Shown here in pieces: positions 1-6,447 of a stretch of DNA of 10,318 nt. The notes below the pieces were generated by a model, which saw only the letters and a program-made list of their open reading frames with translations, was not told where the DNA came from and searched no databases. Made by a program: the position numbers and the translations under genes. This DNA is from W1P20-047 sp045118335. GTDB lineage: Bacteria; Actinomycetota; Coriobacteriia; Coriobacteriales; Eggerthellaceae. Positions within the stretch are counted from its first letter, which is position 1. Each line of letters starts with the position of its first letter. The stretch covers positions 1-10,318 of the forward strand of contig JBGUXY010000060.1 of NCBI GenBank assembly GCA_045118335.1, in the 5' to 3' direction.

Positions 1-43
1 CGGGACGCAGAGGTCGCTGGTTCAAATCCAGTCATCCCGACCA
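1..43 (+). tRNA. tRNA-Pro (anticodon CGG), 3' part only, cut by the window edge
   Basis: This is the 3' half of a tRNA. Reading back from the encoded CCA (41-43), the discriminator is A40, the acceptor 3' strand is catcccg (33-39), and the T arm is gctgg / ttcaaat / ccagt (16-32) with one G:U pair. A 5-nt variable loop (11-15) and the 3' strand of the anticodon stem, cgcag (6-10), come before it. Counting in standard tRNA numbering, base 1 is position 34, so bases 1-3 (cgg) are the anticodon, with G37 and A38 after it. That makes it a proline tRNA reading CCG. The acceptor sequence also fits bacterial tRNA-Pro. The D arm and 5' acceptor strand lie outside the window, so the anticodon call depends on this numbering. 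Confidence 0.85.
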
Positions 44-52
44 TGGGTGCAC

Positions 53-82
53 GAGGGATGCGCATTGCGCATCCCTCTCTTC
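53..82 (+). terminator. Rho-independent terminator of the tRNA-Pro gene
   Basis: An 11-bp perfect stem (53-63 pairs with 67-77) closes on a 3-nt loop (att, 64-66). The pyrimidine-rich run tctcttcc follows, only partly a T tract. It starts 10 nt after the tRNA CCA end, as expected for a tRNA transcript terminator. It also insulates tatA from the tRNA transcript. Confidence 0.7.
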
Positions 83-127
83 CAACAAGGGGTTGTGCAA
101 GCAGCCATCGCGTAATTGGAGGCAAGT

Positions 128-364
128 ATGAAACTTGGCGGTATTGGCGTTCCTGAGCTTCTCATCATTCTCTTGGTTGTCTTGCTCATTTTCGGGCCCA
201 AGAACCTTCCCAAGCTCGGCAGTGCATTGGGCAAGACGGTGAAAAACCTGCGTGAAGGCATGGATCAGGGCGAAACCGGCGAAGAAGAGGAAGCCGAAGA
301 GGAAGTGCTTGAAGAGGAAGAGGAGCCCGCTTCCAGGAAGAAAGCCAAGAAGAAGGCTGAATAG
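128..364 (+). CDS. tatA: Sec-independent (twin-arginine) protein translocase subunit TatA
   Basis: A 78-aa TatA/Hcf106-family protein. TatA oligomerises in the cytoplasmic membrane and forms the pore through which folded proteins with twin-arginine signals are exported, together with TatC. The N-terminal membrane helix is at about residues 8-22. It runs into the diagnostic hinge FGPKNLPKLG (22-31), and an amphipathic helix follows to about residue 45. The tail is strongly acidic (Glu-rich, about 51-68) and ends in a lysine-rich stretch. The start is the ATG at 128, with GGAGG at 118-122; a TTG at 116 lies inside that ribosome binding site and is unlikely to be used. No tatB or tatC lies beside it, so the other subunits must be elsewhere in the genome. 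Distinguishing TatA from TatB rests on the FGP hinge, short length and LPKLG motif. Confidence 0.93.
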   Translation: MKLGGIGVPELLIILLVVLLIFGPKNLPKLGSALGKTVKNLREGMDQGETGEEEEAEEEVLEEEEEPASRKKAKKKAE

Positions 365-383
365 TCCCTCTGACATACCATCG

Positions 384-417
384 CGCGGCGTGCTTGATGC
401 ATGCCGCGTTGTTGTGT
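384..417 (+). terminator. Candidate terminator after tatA
   Basis: A 10-bp stem with one G:U pair (384-393 with 399-408) closes on the loop ttgat. It is followed by ttgttgtgt, a T-rich but broken run. Its position 20 nt after the tatA stop suits a terminator, though the U tract is weak and read-through into greA is possible. Confidence 0.5.
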
Positions 418-418
418 C

Positions 419-450
419 CAGGGCATGATAAGATGCCCTGCGATGTTTTT
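419..450 (+). terminator. Second terminator-like hairpin in the greA leader
   Basis: A perfect 8-bp inverted repeat, cagggcat (419-426) with atgccctg (433-440), closes on the loop gataag. A run of five T (446-450) follows after a 5-nt gap. It is either a back-up terminator for tatA or part of the greA leader, 36 nt before the greA start. The gap before the T run makes termination uncertain. Confidence 0.4.
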
Positions 451-485
451 CAGACGGCCGTATTAGAGACGTAAAGGATAGGCGC

Positions 486-944
486 ATGGCAGAGATCACT
501 GAAGAGGGCAAGCGCAAGCTCGAAGAAGAGCTTCACTACCTGGAAACCGAAAGGCGCGCCGAAATCGGCGAGCGCATCAAGGTTGCCCGCGAATTCGGCG
601 ACATTTCGGAAAACTCCGAATACGATGACGCCAAAAACGAGCAGGCTCAAAACGAGGCGCGCATTTCGGAAATCAACCATATTCTGGCGAACTCCACGGT
701 CGTCACCACTTCGAGGCGTTCCACGAAGGTTGGCATCGGATCTGTGGTCACGGTTACCATGGACGGCAAGGAGCGCGTATTCAATATCGTGGGCGCGGCG
801 GAGTCCGACGTACGCAACGGCAAGATTTCCAACGAGTCTCCCGTGGGGGCAGCGTTGCTCGGACACAGAAAAGGCGATCATGTAACCGCTATCGGCCCCA
901 CTGGCCGTCGTATCGAAATGACCATCGAAAAGGTCGAGCAGTAA
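486..944 (+). CDS. greA: Transcription elongation factor GreA
   Basis: A 152-aa GreA, close to the usual family length. GreA enters the secondary channel of RNA polymerase and stimulates cleavage of the backtracked RNA 3' end, rescuing paused complexes. The N-terminal antiparallel coiled coil covers about residues 5-75. Its tip carries the acidic motif GDISENSEYDDAKNEQ, in which D39 and E42 correspond to the residues that help position the catalytic metal. The FKBP-like C-terminal domain contains ISNESPVGAALLGHRKGD, the family's second signature. The start ATG at 486 has AAAGGA at 473-478, 7 nt upstream. lysS follows 107 nt later; GreA next to an aminoacyl-tRNA synthetase is an ordinary housekeeping arrangement. 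Confidence 0.97.
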   Translation: MAEITEEGKRKLEEELHYLETERRAEIGERIKVAREFGDISENSEYDDAKNEQAQNEARISEINHILANSTVVTTSRRSTKVGIGSVVTVTMDGKERVFNIVGAAESDVRNGKISNESPVGAALLGHRKGDHVTAIGPTGRRIEMTIEKVEQ

Positions 945-1051
945 TCATCTCAACCCTGCATACAAGGGCTGTTCTCGCGGGCGCATGGGTGTAACATCTC
1001 GGCGCTCGCAGTGCATTGAAGGCAGCGTCTTTGCCGCCGGAAAGGGCGAAC

Positions 1052-3028
1052 ATGACCGAAAGCATCAACATGAACCATGAAACCGAGTCGCATGCGACCG
1101 TCGAAGACGACCCGCGTCTCGTGCGCCTCGCGAAGCGCGAAGCGCTTATTGCTGCAGGCGAGAATCCCTACGGCACCGCATACGACTACAGCCATCATGT
1201 AGCGGAGCTCGACGAGTTGTATGTCGACTTGGAAGCTGGCGTGACCACGGAAGATCGTGTGAAGGTGGCGGGTCGTATCATGGCCATCCGCAATCAGGGC
1301 AAAATCATGTTCCTGAACCTGCGCGAATCGGGCGACGATATCCAGCTGTTCTGTCGCATAAACACGCTTGGCGAAGACGCCTTCACGAAGATGAAGGACC
1401 TAGACGTGGGAGACTGGATTGGCGTCGAGGGCGTGATGATGCGCACGAAGCGCGGCCAGCTTTCTGTGGCGGTGGATTCCTTCGTTCTGCTTTCGAAGTC
1501 GCTGCGCCCGCTGCCGGAAAAGTTCCATGGCCTAGCCGACAAGGAAATCCGCTATCGCCAGCGCTATGTGGACCTGGTCATGAACCCCGATGTGCGCTCC
1601 ACGTTCGAAAAGCGCTTCAAGATCGTTTCCGCCGTGCGCCACTACATGGAAGAGCAAGGCTTCTACGAGGTGGAAACGCCGTTTCTGCATCCCATCCTGG
1701 GTGGCGCGAACGCCAAGCCGTTCGTGACGCACTTCAACGCGCTCGACCGCGACTACTTCCTGCGCATCGCCACCGAGCTGCCGCTGAAGCGTCTGCTGGT
1801 GGGTGGCTTCGAGCGCGTGTTCGAAATCGGCCGCCAGTTCCGCAACGAGGGCATGGACCCGTTCCACAATCCCGAATTCACCACCATCGAGGCATACCAG
1901 GCGTTTTCCGACCTTGATGGCATGATGGATCTGACTCAGGGAATGATCCAGGCTGCTGCCATGGCGGCATGCGGCACCCTGCACATCGAATACCAGGGGC
2001 AGGCAATCGACCTTTCGGGTGAGTGGCCTCGCAAGTCGATGATGGAGCTAGCCTCCGAGTATGCTGGCGAGGACGTGAGCTTCGGTCGCTCGATGGAAGA
2101 GCTGCGAGCCATTGCGGCCAAGCATGGAGTGCGTGTGGAAGAGCAGTGGGGCAAGGGCAAGGTTATCTCCGAGATCTTCGAGGCGGTGGCCGAAGACAAG
2201 CTCGTGCAGCCCACGTTCGTAATCGACCACCCGCTCGAAATCTCGCCGCTAGCCAAAAAGCAGCCCGACCATCCCGAGCTCACCTACCGCTTCGAGCTGT
2301 TCATCTGCTGCCACGAGTACGCCAATGCCTTCACCGAGCTCAACGATCCGGTTGACCAGGCCGAGCGCTTCCGTGCGCAGGTGGCTGCGAAGGACTACGA
2401 CGACGAGGCTATGGGCTACGATGCCGACTACATCCGCGCTCTGGAATACGGCATGCCGCCCGCCGGTGGCATGGGCCTTGGCATCGACCGTTTGGTCATG
2501 CTGTTGACCGATGCTCCCTCCATCCGCGATGTGTTGCTGTTCCCCCACATGCGCGACGAGGCCCCCGCAGTCGGCAGGAAGAACGAGTCAACGCCGGCGC
2601 AGGCAACCGACTCATCATGCGAGCCGGCAGCTCCCATCGACTTCTCGAACGTAGTCATTGAGCCGCTTTTCCAGGAAGAAGTGGACTTCGACACTTTCAG
2701 CAAGTCCGACTTTCGCGCCGTGAAGGTGAAGGAATGCATCGCCGTGCCGAAGAGCAAGAAACTGTTGCAGTTCACGCTCGACGACGGTACGGGTAGCGAC
2801 CGCACGATCCTTTCTGGCATCCGCGCCTACTACGACCCCGAGGAGCTGGTGGGCAAGACGCTCATCGCCATCACGAACCTGCCCCCGCGCAAGATGATGG
2901 GTATCGAGTCGTGCGGCATGGTGATTTCCGCCATTCACGAAGTGCCCGGCGAAAACGGCGAGCCCGAAGAGCGCCTGAACCTGCTCATGGTCGACGACCG
3001 CATCCCCGCAGGTGCCAAGCTGTACTAA
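1052..3028 (+). CDS. lysS: Lysine--tRNA ligase (class II) with a fused C-terminal tRNA-binding domain
   Basis: A 658-aa class II lysyl-tRNA synthetase that charges tRNA-Lys using ATP. The N-terminal OB fold for the anticodon is at about residues 68-150. The catalytic core has motif 2 at 256-267 (VFEIGRQFRNEG, then HNPEFTTIEAY) and motif 3 at 472-480 (GGMGLGIDR, with the ATP-binding R480). The core ends near residue 505, where ordinary bacterial LysS proteins stop. Here a low-complexity linker leads to a second OB fold (about 545-658) of the Trbp111/EMAPII/MetRS C-terminal type: FSKSDFRAVKV, LSGIRAYYDPEELVGK and LPPRKMMGIES are all recognisable. That domain binds tRNA without sequence specificity and usually raises affinity. 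Start chosen: ATG 1052 with AAAGGG at 1041-1046; ATG 1070 is an alternative, and a TTG at 1016 is not favoured. Confidence 0.96.
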   Translation: MTESINMNHETESHATVEDDPRLVRLAKREALIAAGENPYGTAYDYSHHVAELDELYVDLEAGVTTEDRVKVAGRIMAIRNQGKIMFLNLRESGDDIQLFCRINTLGEDAFTKMKDLDVGDWIGVEGVMMRTKRGQLSVAVDSFVLLSKSLRPLPEKFHGLADKEIRYRQRYVDLVMNPDVRSTFEKRFKIVSAVRHYMEEQGFYEVETPFLHPILGGANAKPFVTHFNALDRDYFLRIATELPLKRLLVGGFERVFEIGRQFRNEGMDPFHNPEFTTIEAYQAFSDLDGMMDLTQGMIQAAAMAACGTLHIEYQGQAIDLSGEWPRKSMMELASEYAGEDVSFGRSMEELRAIAAKHGVRVEEQWGKGKVISEIFEAVAEDKLVQPTFVIDHPLEISPLAKKQPDHPELTYRFELFICCHEYANAFTELNDPVDQAERFRAQVAAKDYDDEAMGYDADYIRALEYGMPPAGGMGLGIDRLVMLLTDAPSIRDVLLFPHMRDEAPAVGRKNESTPAQATDSSCEPAAPIDFSNVVIEPLFQEEVDFDTFSKSDFRAVKVKECIAVPKSKKLLQFTLDDGTGSDRTILSGIRAYYDPEELVGKTLIAITNLPPRKMMGIESCGMVISAIHEVPGENGEPEERLNLLMVDDRIPAGAKLY

Positions 3029-3049
3029 CTTGTTCCCACAAAGAATCCG

Positions 3050-3083
3050 AGCCCGCCGAAGCCTTGCTCCGACGGGCTTTTTT
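3050..3083 (+). terminator. Rho-independent terminator of lysS
   Basis: The stem agcccg (3050-3055) pairs with cgggct (3073-3078); one mismatch and two more G:C pairs extend it towards the loop. Six T follow at 3078-3083. It lies 21 nt after the lysS stop and is a canonical intrinsic terminator. Confidence 0.85.
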
Positions 3084-3363
3084 CATGAGGGGAGTGCGTA
3101 AGGGGCTGCTGCAACAAGCTGGCAAGAGCCTGCAAGCGCCACCACGTCCAGAAGCTATTCCAAAATGCCACCATAGCATCTTCTTGCGTTGGTGGTCTTG
3201 TTTAGCGGTGACGCTATCCTCTGTATGCGAAAAGCATGGTCGGCTGGTCCGAAAAGATACCCTTGCGCACCTTTGCAAAAACCTGACATACGCCTTGCCT
3301 CGTCTTTTCACAGTCGCAGCAAACTGATTTCCAATCGGCAGTTTGAGGAAGGAGGCTGATTCT
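3084..3363 (+). promoter_or_regulatory. Leader and promoter region of the phosphate transporter operon (no clear promoter found)
   Basis: No credible gene was seen here. Only a weak promoter candidate can be offered: TTGCGC (3263-3268), 16 nt, GACATA (3285-3290). The heptamer gccacca occurs twice (3138-3144 and 3167-3173), and a single complementary tggtggt lies at 3190-3196, so two mutually exclusive stems are possible. Just before the ribosome binding site, aaactg (3321-3326) and cagttt (3339-3344) form an inverted repeat whose interior can also pair (gatt with aatc). This hairpin ends 2 nt before AGGAAGGAGG. No convincing Pho box was recognised by eye. Confidence 0.35.
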
Positions 3364-4413
3364 ATGGGAATCAGCTTGACGAGCGTTCTTGCTGCCATAG
3401 CGGCAAATCCTGCATTGGGTCTCATAATAGCTCTGTGCTTGGGGGCTACTATTGTTAACGGCGCGACCGACGCGCCCAATGCGATTGCTTCTGTGGTGGG
3501 CACGCGAGCGATGAAGCCCACGCCTGCGGTAATCATGGCGGCAGCCGGGAATTTCATCGGCATGATGATCATTACCGGGGTAAGCACGGCAGTTGCGAGC
3601 ACCATTTTTGGAATGGTTGATTTTGGGGGAGACAACAGTGCCGCACTCGTGGCGCTTGCCGCAGCAATGGTGGCCATCATCGTATGGGGGGCTGCTGCTT
3701 GGGCCCTGGGTATCCCGACAAGCCAGAGCCATTCGCTGATCGCAGGCATCACTGGTGCCGCCATAGCGCTGCAAGGGGGGCTTTCCGGCGTCAATTTCGA
3801 TCAATGGGTGAAAGTCATCTATGGTCTCGTAATCAGCACGGGTTTGGGTTTTGGCACGGGTTGGCTGTTCGCGCGCCTGACAAAGATGTTTTGTCGCAGG
3901 CTTTCCAGGAGCAAGACGAACACGTTTTTCAAATGGGCGCAGATAGCTGCCGGTGCTGGCGTGGCCATTCTCCATGGAGCCCAGGATGGCCAGAAGTTTT
4001 TGAGTCTTACCATGCTTGGCGTGATGCTCGGGGTTTACGGAACCTCCGAGATGGGGGCATTCCCTGTCTGGATGGTGGCGCTCGTGAGCTTGACCATGAG
4101 CCTGGGTACGGCAGTGGGAGGCAGGAAGATCATCAAAAGCGTTGGCGTGAGCATGGTAAAGCTCGAGCAGTTCCAGGGCTTTTCCGCGTGCCTCTCGGCG
4201 TGTTTCTGCATCGGGCTTGCGACGTTTACCGGCATGCCGGTATCGACCACGCATACCAAAACCACTGCCATCATGGGTGTCGGAGCAGAGAAAAACGTTC
4301 GTTCGGTGAAGTGGGATCTTGCGAAGAACATGGTACTCACCTGGGTGTTGACGTTTCCAGGGTGTGGATTGCTGGCATTTGTGTTCACACATGCGGTTTT
4401 GGCCATCGTCTAG
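3364..4413 (+). CDS. pit: PiT-family inorganic phosphate transporter
   Basis: A 349-aa polytopic membrane protein of the PiT (SLC20-like) family, which imports phosphate, often as a metal-phosphate complex, using an ion gradient. The two inverted halves are visible. The first has the signature NGATDAPNAIASVVGTRA (about 32-49) and GIPTSQSHSLIAG. The second has HGAQDGQK and GMPVSTTHTKT. In both signature motifs the Asn of the canonical GAND is replaced (GATD, GAQD), while the Asp is kept. About nine or ten membrane segments can be traced. The start ATG at 3364 has a strong GGAGG at 3351-3355; a TTG at 3343 precedes that site. The DUF47 gene follows 56 nt later, the usual partner of PiT genes (for example ykaA-pit of Bacillus subtilis). 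A terminator-like hairpin spans the stop codon. Confidence 0.93.
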   Translation: MGISLTSVLAAIAANPALGLIIALCLGATIVNGATDAPNAIASVVGTRAMKPTPAVIMAAAGNFIGMMIITGVSTAVASTIFGMVDFGGDNSAALVALAAAMVAIIVWGAAAWALGIPTSQSHSLIAGITGAAIALQGGLSGVNFDQWVKVIYGLVISTGLGFGTGWLFARLTKMFCRRLSRSKTNTFFKWAQIAAGAGVAILHGAQDGQKFLSLTMLGVMLGVYGTSEMGAFPVWMVALVSLTMSLGTAVGGRKIIKSVGVSMVKLEQFQGFSACLSACFCIGLATFTGMPVSTTHTKTTAIMGVGAEKNVRSVKWDLAKNMVLTWVLTFPGCGLLAFVFTHAVLAIV

Positions 4414-4440
4414 GTTTCGAAGACCGATGGTCGAGTTTTT
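4403..4440 (+). terminator. Terminator-like hairpin between the pit and DUF47 genes
   Basis: Nine base pairs with one bulged C (4403-4411 with 4421-4430) close on a 9-nt loop. Five T (4436-4440) follow after tcgag. The 5' arm includes the first base of the pit stop codon. It could attenuate expression of the downstream gene relative to the transporter or protect the pit mRNA end. Confidence 0.4.
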
Positions 4441-4469
4441 CGAAGAGGAAATCGAGCGGAGGGAATCTT

Positions 4470-5096
4470 ATGAGAGACAAGAGAAAATACAGCTATGGCG
4501 ATGCCTACAAGGCACAGATTGGATATGCGAAGGAGCTTGCCTGCAACCTGGAAAGGGGTATGAAAGCGGGCGATTTCGGTACACGTTCCTTCATGGAGGC
4601 ACTCCATACGTTCGAAAACGACGCCGATGAAGTTTGCCATTCCATCCTCGATCGGCTTCTCATGGATTTTGTCGTTCCATACGAACGCAACAGCATGACC
4701 AACTTCACCCATGCGCTCGATGACGTAAGCGACATGTTGGAAAACATTGCCATTAAAGCCTATTACTACCACTACGAAGACGTAGGGCCCGCGGGTCTTG
4801 AAATGATGGCAGTCGTCGTCAAATCGGCGCAGTCGCTTGAAAGTGCTATCGAGGTGTTCAGCTCGAATCCCAAGCAACGTGAAGCCATCAGGAAGCGTCT
4901 CGTAGAGGTTCAGGGCTTCGAAGGCACATGCGATCAGATATACATAGAAGCGCTGCGAGTGCTCTACGGCAGAAACGATGTCGACCCCGAACGTCGAAGA
5001 ATCGAGCATGACATGCTCGGCGCTATCGAAGGGGCTTGTGATGCCATCGAAAACGCTGCCGAATATCTGGAAGCGATCATGGTTGAAAACGCGTAA
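4470..5096 (+). CDS. DUF47 (PhoU-like) protein, putative Pit accessory protein
   Basis: A 208-aa, mostly helical cytoplasmic protein of the DUF47 family, distantly related to PhoU, with no membrane helix. Typical features are the first helical hairpin with F..A...FENDADEV, the central FVVPYERNSMTNFTHALDDVSDMLENIA segment (acidic metal-binding residues E and D; quoted here as separate pieces: FVVPYER, then LDDVSDMLEN), and the C-terminal IEHDMLGAIEGACDAIENAAEYLE helix beginning near the end. The family is found beside PiT transporters and is thought to modulate their activity or expression; the exact mechanism is not settled. The start ATG at 4470 has GGAGGG at 4458-4463, 6 nt upstream. Length matches the family. 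It is probably cotranscribed with pit, subject to the intervening hairpin. Confidence 0.88.
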   Translation: MRDKRKYSYGDAYKAQIGYAKELACNLERGMKAGDFGTRSFMEALHTFENDADEVCHSILDRLLMDFVVPYERNSMTNFTHALDDVSDMLENIAIKAYYYHYEDVGPAGLEMMAVVVKSAQSLESAIEVFSSNPKQREAIRKRLVEVQGFEGTCDQIYIEALRVLYGRNDVDPERRRIEHDMLGAIEGACDAIENAAEYLEAIMVENA

Positions 5097-5108
5097 ACGC
5101 AAAGCGAT

Positions 5109-5140
5109 TTGACCAACGCCCATGCCCTTGCTCCGATGAT
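5109..5140 (+). promoter_or_regulatory. Possible promoter for the XRE regulator gene
   Basis: TTGACC (5109-5114) matches the -35 consensus at five of six bases. The best -10 is GATGAT (5135-5140) at a 20-nt spacing, which is longer than optimal; tccgat (5132-5137) at 17 nt is weaker in sequence. Either would start transcription only about 5-9 nt before the ATG at 5153, agreeing with the lack of a ribosome binding site there. Confidence 0.28.
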
Positions 5141-5152
5141 CTGCGAATCAAC

Positions 5153-5503
5153 ATGAGAGTTAGAGATACAATACGAATCAACCTCAAAGAGCTGATGGTG
5201 GCTAACAAGGTGAGAAACGTCGATTTGGCTCGCGCCATCGGAGTGTCGAAGACTGCAGTGACTTATTGGCTCAACGGGGTCAACTCCATCGATATCGAGC
5301 ACATGCTCGTCATCTGCAACTTTTTCGAAGTGAGCATTGACGAGTTCTTGAGCAGCTCGTCTGTGCGCCCCTTCGACGTGAACGAGGAGCGACTCCTGGA
5401 CATGTACCGCACGACTGGTGCCGAGGGCAAAGAGGACATCCTAGCCGCCGCTCGTCGTTCGCTTGCAACCGACGAGCAGGGTTCGTCGGTTGCATCAGAA
5501 TAG
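5153..5503 (+). CDS. XRE-family helix-turn-helix transcriptional regulator
   Basis: A 116-aa protein with a Cro/CI-type helix-turn-helix at about residues 10-62. The helices are ELMVANKVRNVDLARAIG, SKTAVTYWLNG (recognition helix) and IEHMLVICNFFEVSIDEFL. The remaining 50 residues are helical and charged, with no recognisable ligand domain, and may serve in dimerisation. It likely represses or autoregulates a nearby promoter, but its target cannot be read from the sequence. No Shine-Dalgarno sequence precedes the ATG at 5153, which suggests leaderless or inefficient translation. It lies 56 nt after the DUF47 gene and 236 nt before the response regulator, so it could serve either unit. A perfect inverted repeat lies within its last codons. 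The HTH assignment is firm; the role is not. Confidence 0.85.
   Translation: MRVRDTIRINLKELMVANKVRNVDLARAIGVSKTAVTYWLNGVNSIDIEHMLVICNFFEVSIDEFLSSSSVRPFDVNEERLLDMYRTTGAEGKEDILAAARRSLATDEQGSSVASE
5464..5494 (+). repeat. Perfect 12-bp inverted repeat at the 3' end of the XRE gene
   Basis: The arm tgcaaccgacga (5464-5475) is exactly complementary to tcgtcggttgca (5483-5494). A G:U pair can form inside, leaving the loop caggg. It is entirely coding and ends 6 nt before the stop codon. No T tract follows, so it is not a classical intrinsic terminator. It may be an mRNA 3'-end structure or a protein-binding palindrome. Confidence 0.75.
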
Positions 5504-5739
5504 GAGTTAAGGCCGAAGGGGAAGGGTGTGGCGTGCAGAGGCGAAGCTGGGTTTTCCATGCGTATGAAAGCAACGCCCTGCCTCGTCTGCGATCTTGCCG
5601 AAAGCCTCCATCGACTGGGATGGCGGCTGGTGCTTCTTCGAGCCATGGTGGGTAAGTCTTCTAAATCGAATAGCCGACTTTGCAAAGAATTGACATTGGA
5701 AGCATGGTGTATCGCCAACTGCCAGCGTAGACTGAGTGC
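5504..5739 (+). promoter_or_regulatory. Upstream region of the two-component operon with a perfect -35 hexamer
   Basis: No gene is supported in this 236-nt stretch. A consensus TTGACA lies at 5690-5695. The following bases give only a poor -10: TATCGC at 5710-5715, 14 nt away. A transcript from there would leave a leader of under 20 nt. A 71-codon frame starting with GTG at 5528 ends in an ATGA overlap with the response regulator start, but its composition does not look like a protein. Confidence 0.35.
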
Positions 5740-6447
5740 ATGATTTACTACGTTGAAGATGATACGAGCATCAGGGATTTGGCGCTGTATGCTCTCAGGC
5801 AAGCGGGGCTGGAGGCGGAAGGCTTTGCGAATGCGAGCCTGTTTTTCCTGGCTTTGGAAAAAGAAACGCCCGATTTGATTCTTCTGGACATCATGTTGCC
5901 TGGAGTCGATGGGCTTCAGGTGCTCGCTCGACTGCGGGAAGACTCACGGACGCGCGATTTGCCCGTGATGATGCTCACAGCCAGGGGGACGGAATACGAT
6001 AAGGTCAAAGGCCTTGATGCAGGCGCTGATGACTATCTGGCAAAGCCCTTTGGAATGATGGAGCTGATCAGCCGTTGCAAGGCGCTCATGCGCAGGGCCT
6101 CGCGCGCGGGTCAGAATCCATCTCTTGCTGATGCACGGCTGGTTTGCGGGCCGGTTTCAATTGACACCCGGATACGTGAAGCGACGGCAGGTGGCGTGAC
6201 GCTCGAGCTCACGTTGAAGGAATTCGAGCTTTTGTGCAAGCTCGCCAAGGGCAAAGGGCGTGCGTTCACTCGCGCGGCGCTGCTCGAGGATATCTGGAAC
6301 ATCACCTATGTCGGCGAAACTCGCACCGTCGATACGCATATCCAAACATTGCGGCGAAAGCTCAATGATGCATGCCCGGGCGCGGGCGATCTTATCAAGA
6401 CGGTGCGAGGAGTGGGATATCGCATGAAAATCGAGGATGGCGTGTGA
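5740..6447 (+). CDS. Response regulator, OmpR/PhoB family (receiver plus winged helix)
   Basis: A 235-aa DNA-binding response regulator. The receiver domain (about 1-115) has the acidic pair D7-D8, the phospho-acceptor D50 in LLDIMLPG, the switch T80 (MMLTARG) and K102 in KPF. The C-terminal winged helix (about 135-232) has LTLKEFELLCKLAKGKG, a TVDTHIQTLRRKL recognition region and the terminal VRGVGYRM, all standard for the OmpR/PhoB group. Phosphorylation by the partner kinase should drive dimerisation and promoter binding. The ATG at 5740 has no good Shine-Dalgarno sequence, but the protein begins exactly where such regulators do. The kinase gene overlaps its last 4 nt. The location after the phosphate transporter makes a PhoP/PhoB-like role plausible, but the sequence alone cannot separate this from other OmpR-family regulators. 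Confidence 0.95.
   Translation: MIYYVEDDTSIRDLALYALRQAGLEAEGFANASLFFLALEKETPDLILLDIMLPGVDGLQVLARLREDSRTRDLPVMMLTARGTEYDKVKGLDAGADDYLAKPFGMMELISRCKALMRRASRAGQNPSLADARLVCGPVSIDTRIREATAGGVTLELTLKEFELLCKLAKGKGRAFTRAALLEDIWNITYVGETRTVDTHIQTLRRKLNDACPGAGDLIKTVRGVGYRMKIEDGV

Noticed and set aside
1..127. Integration site of a mobile element at the tRNA 3' end
   Set aside because: No integrase gene or direct repeat of the tRNA 3' end is present downstream; housekeeping genes follow at once.
3084..3363. Pho box upstream of pit
   Set aside because: No pair of direct repeats resembling known PhoB or PhoP sites could be made out by eye; a motif search would be needed.
3214..4392. 392-codon open frame on the minus strand opposite pit
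   Set aside because: It is antisense to a clear PiT transporter, its translation is rich in His, Arg and Cys with no domain, and GC-rich codon use commonly leaves the opposite strand open.
3684..4469. Long in-frame 5' extension of the DUF47 gene through pit in another frame
   Set aside because: The extension overlaps conserved pit coding sequence and has no family similarity; DUF47 homology and a strong ribosome binding site begin at 4470.
4410..5123. 237-codon minus-strand frame opposite the DUF47 gene
   Set aside because: A shadow of the DUF47 gene with no recognisable protein features.
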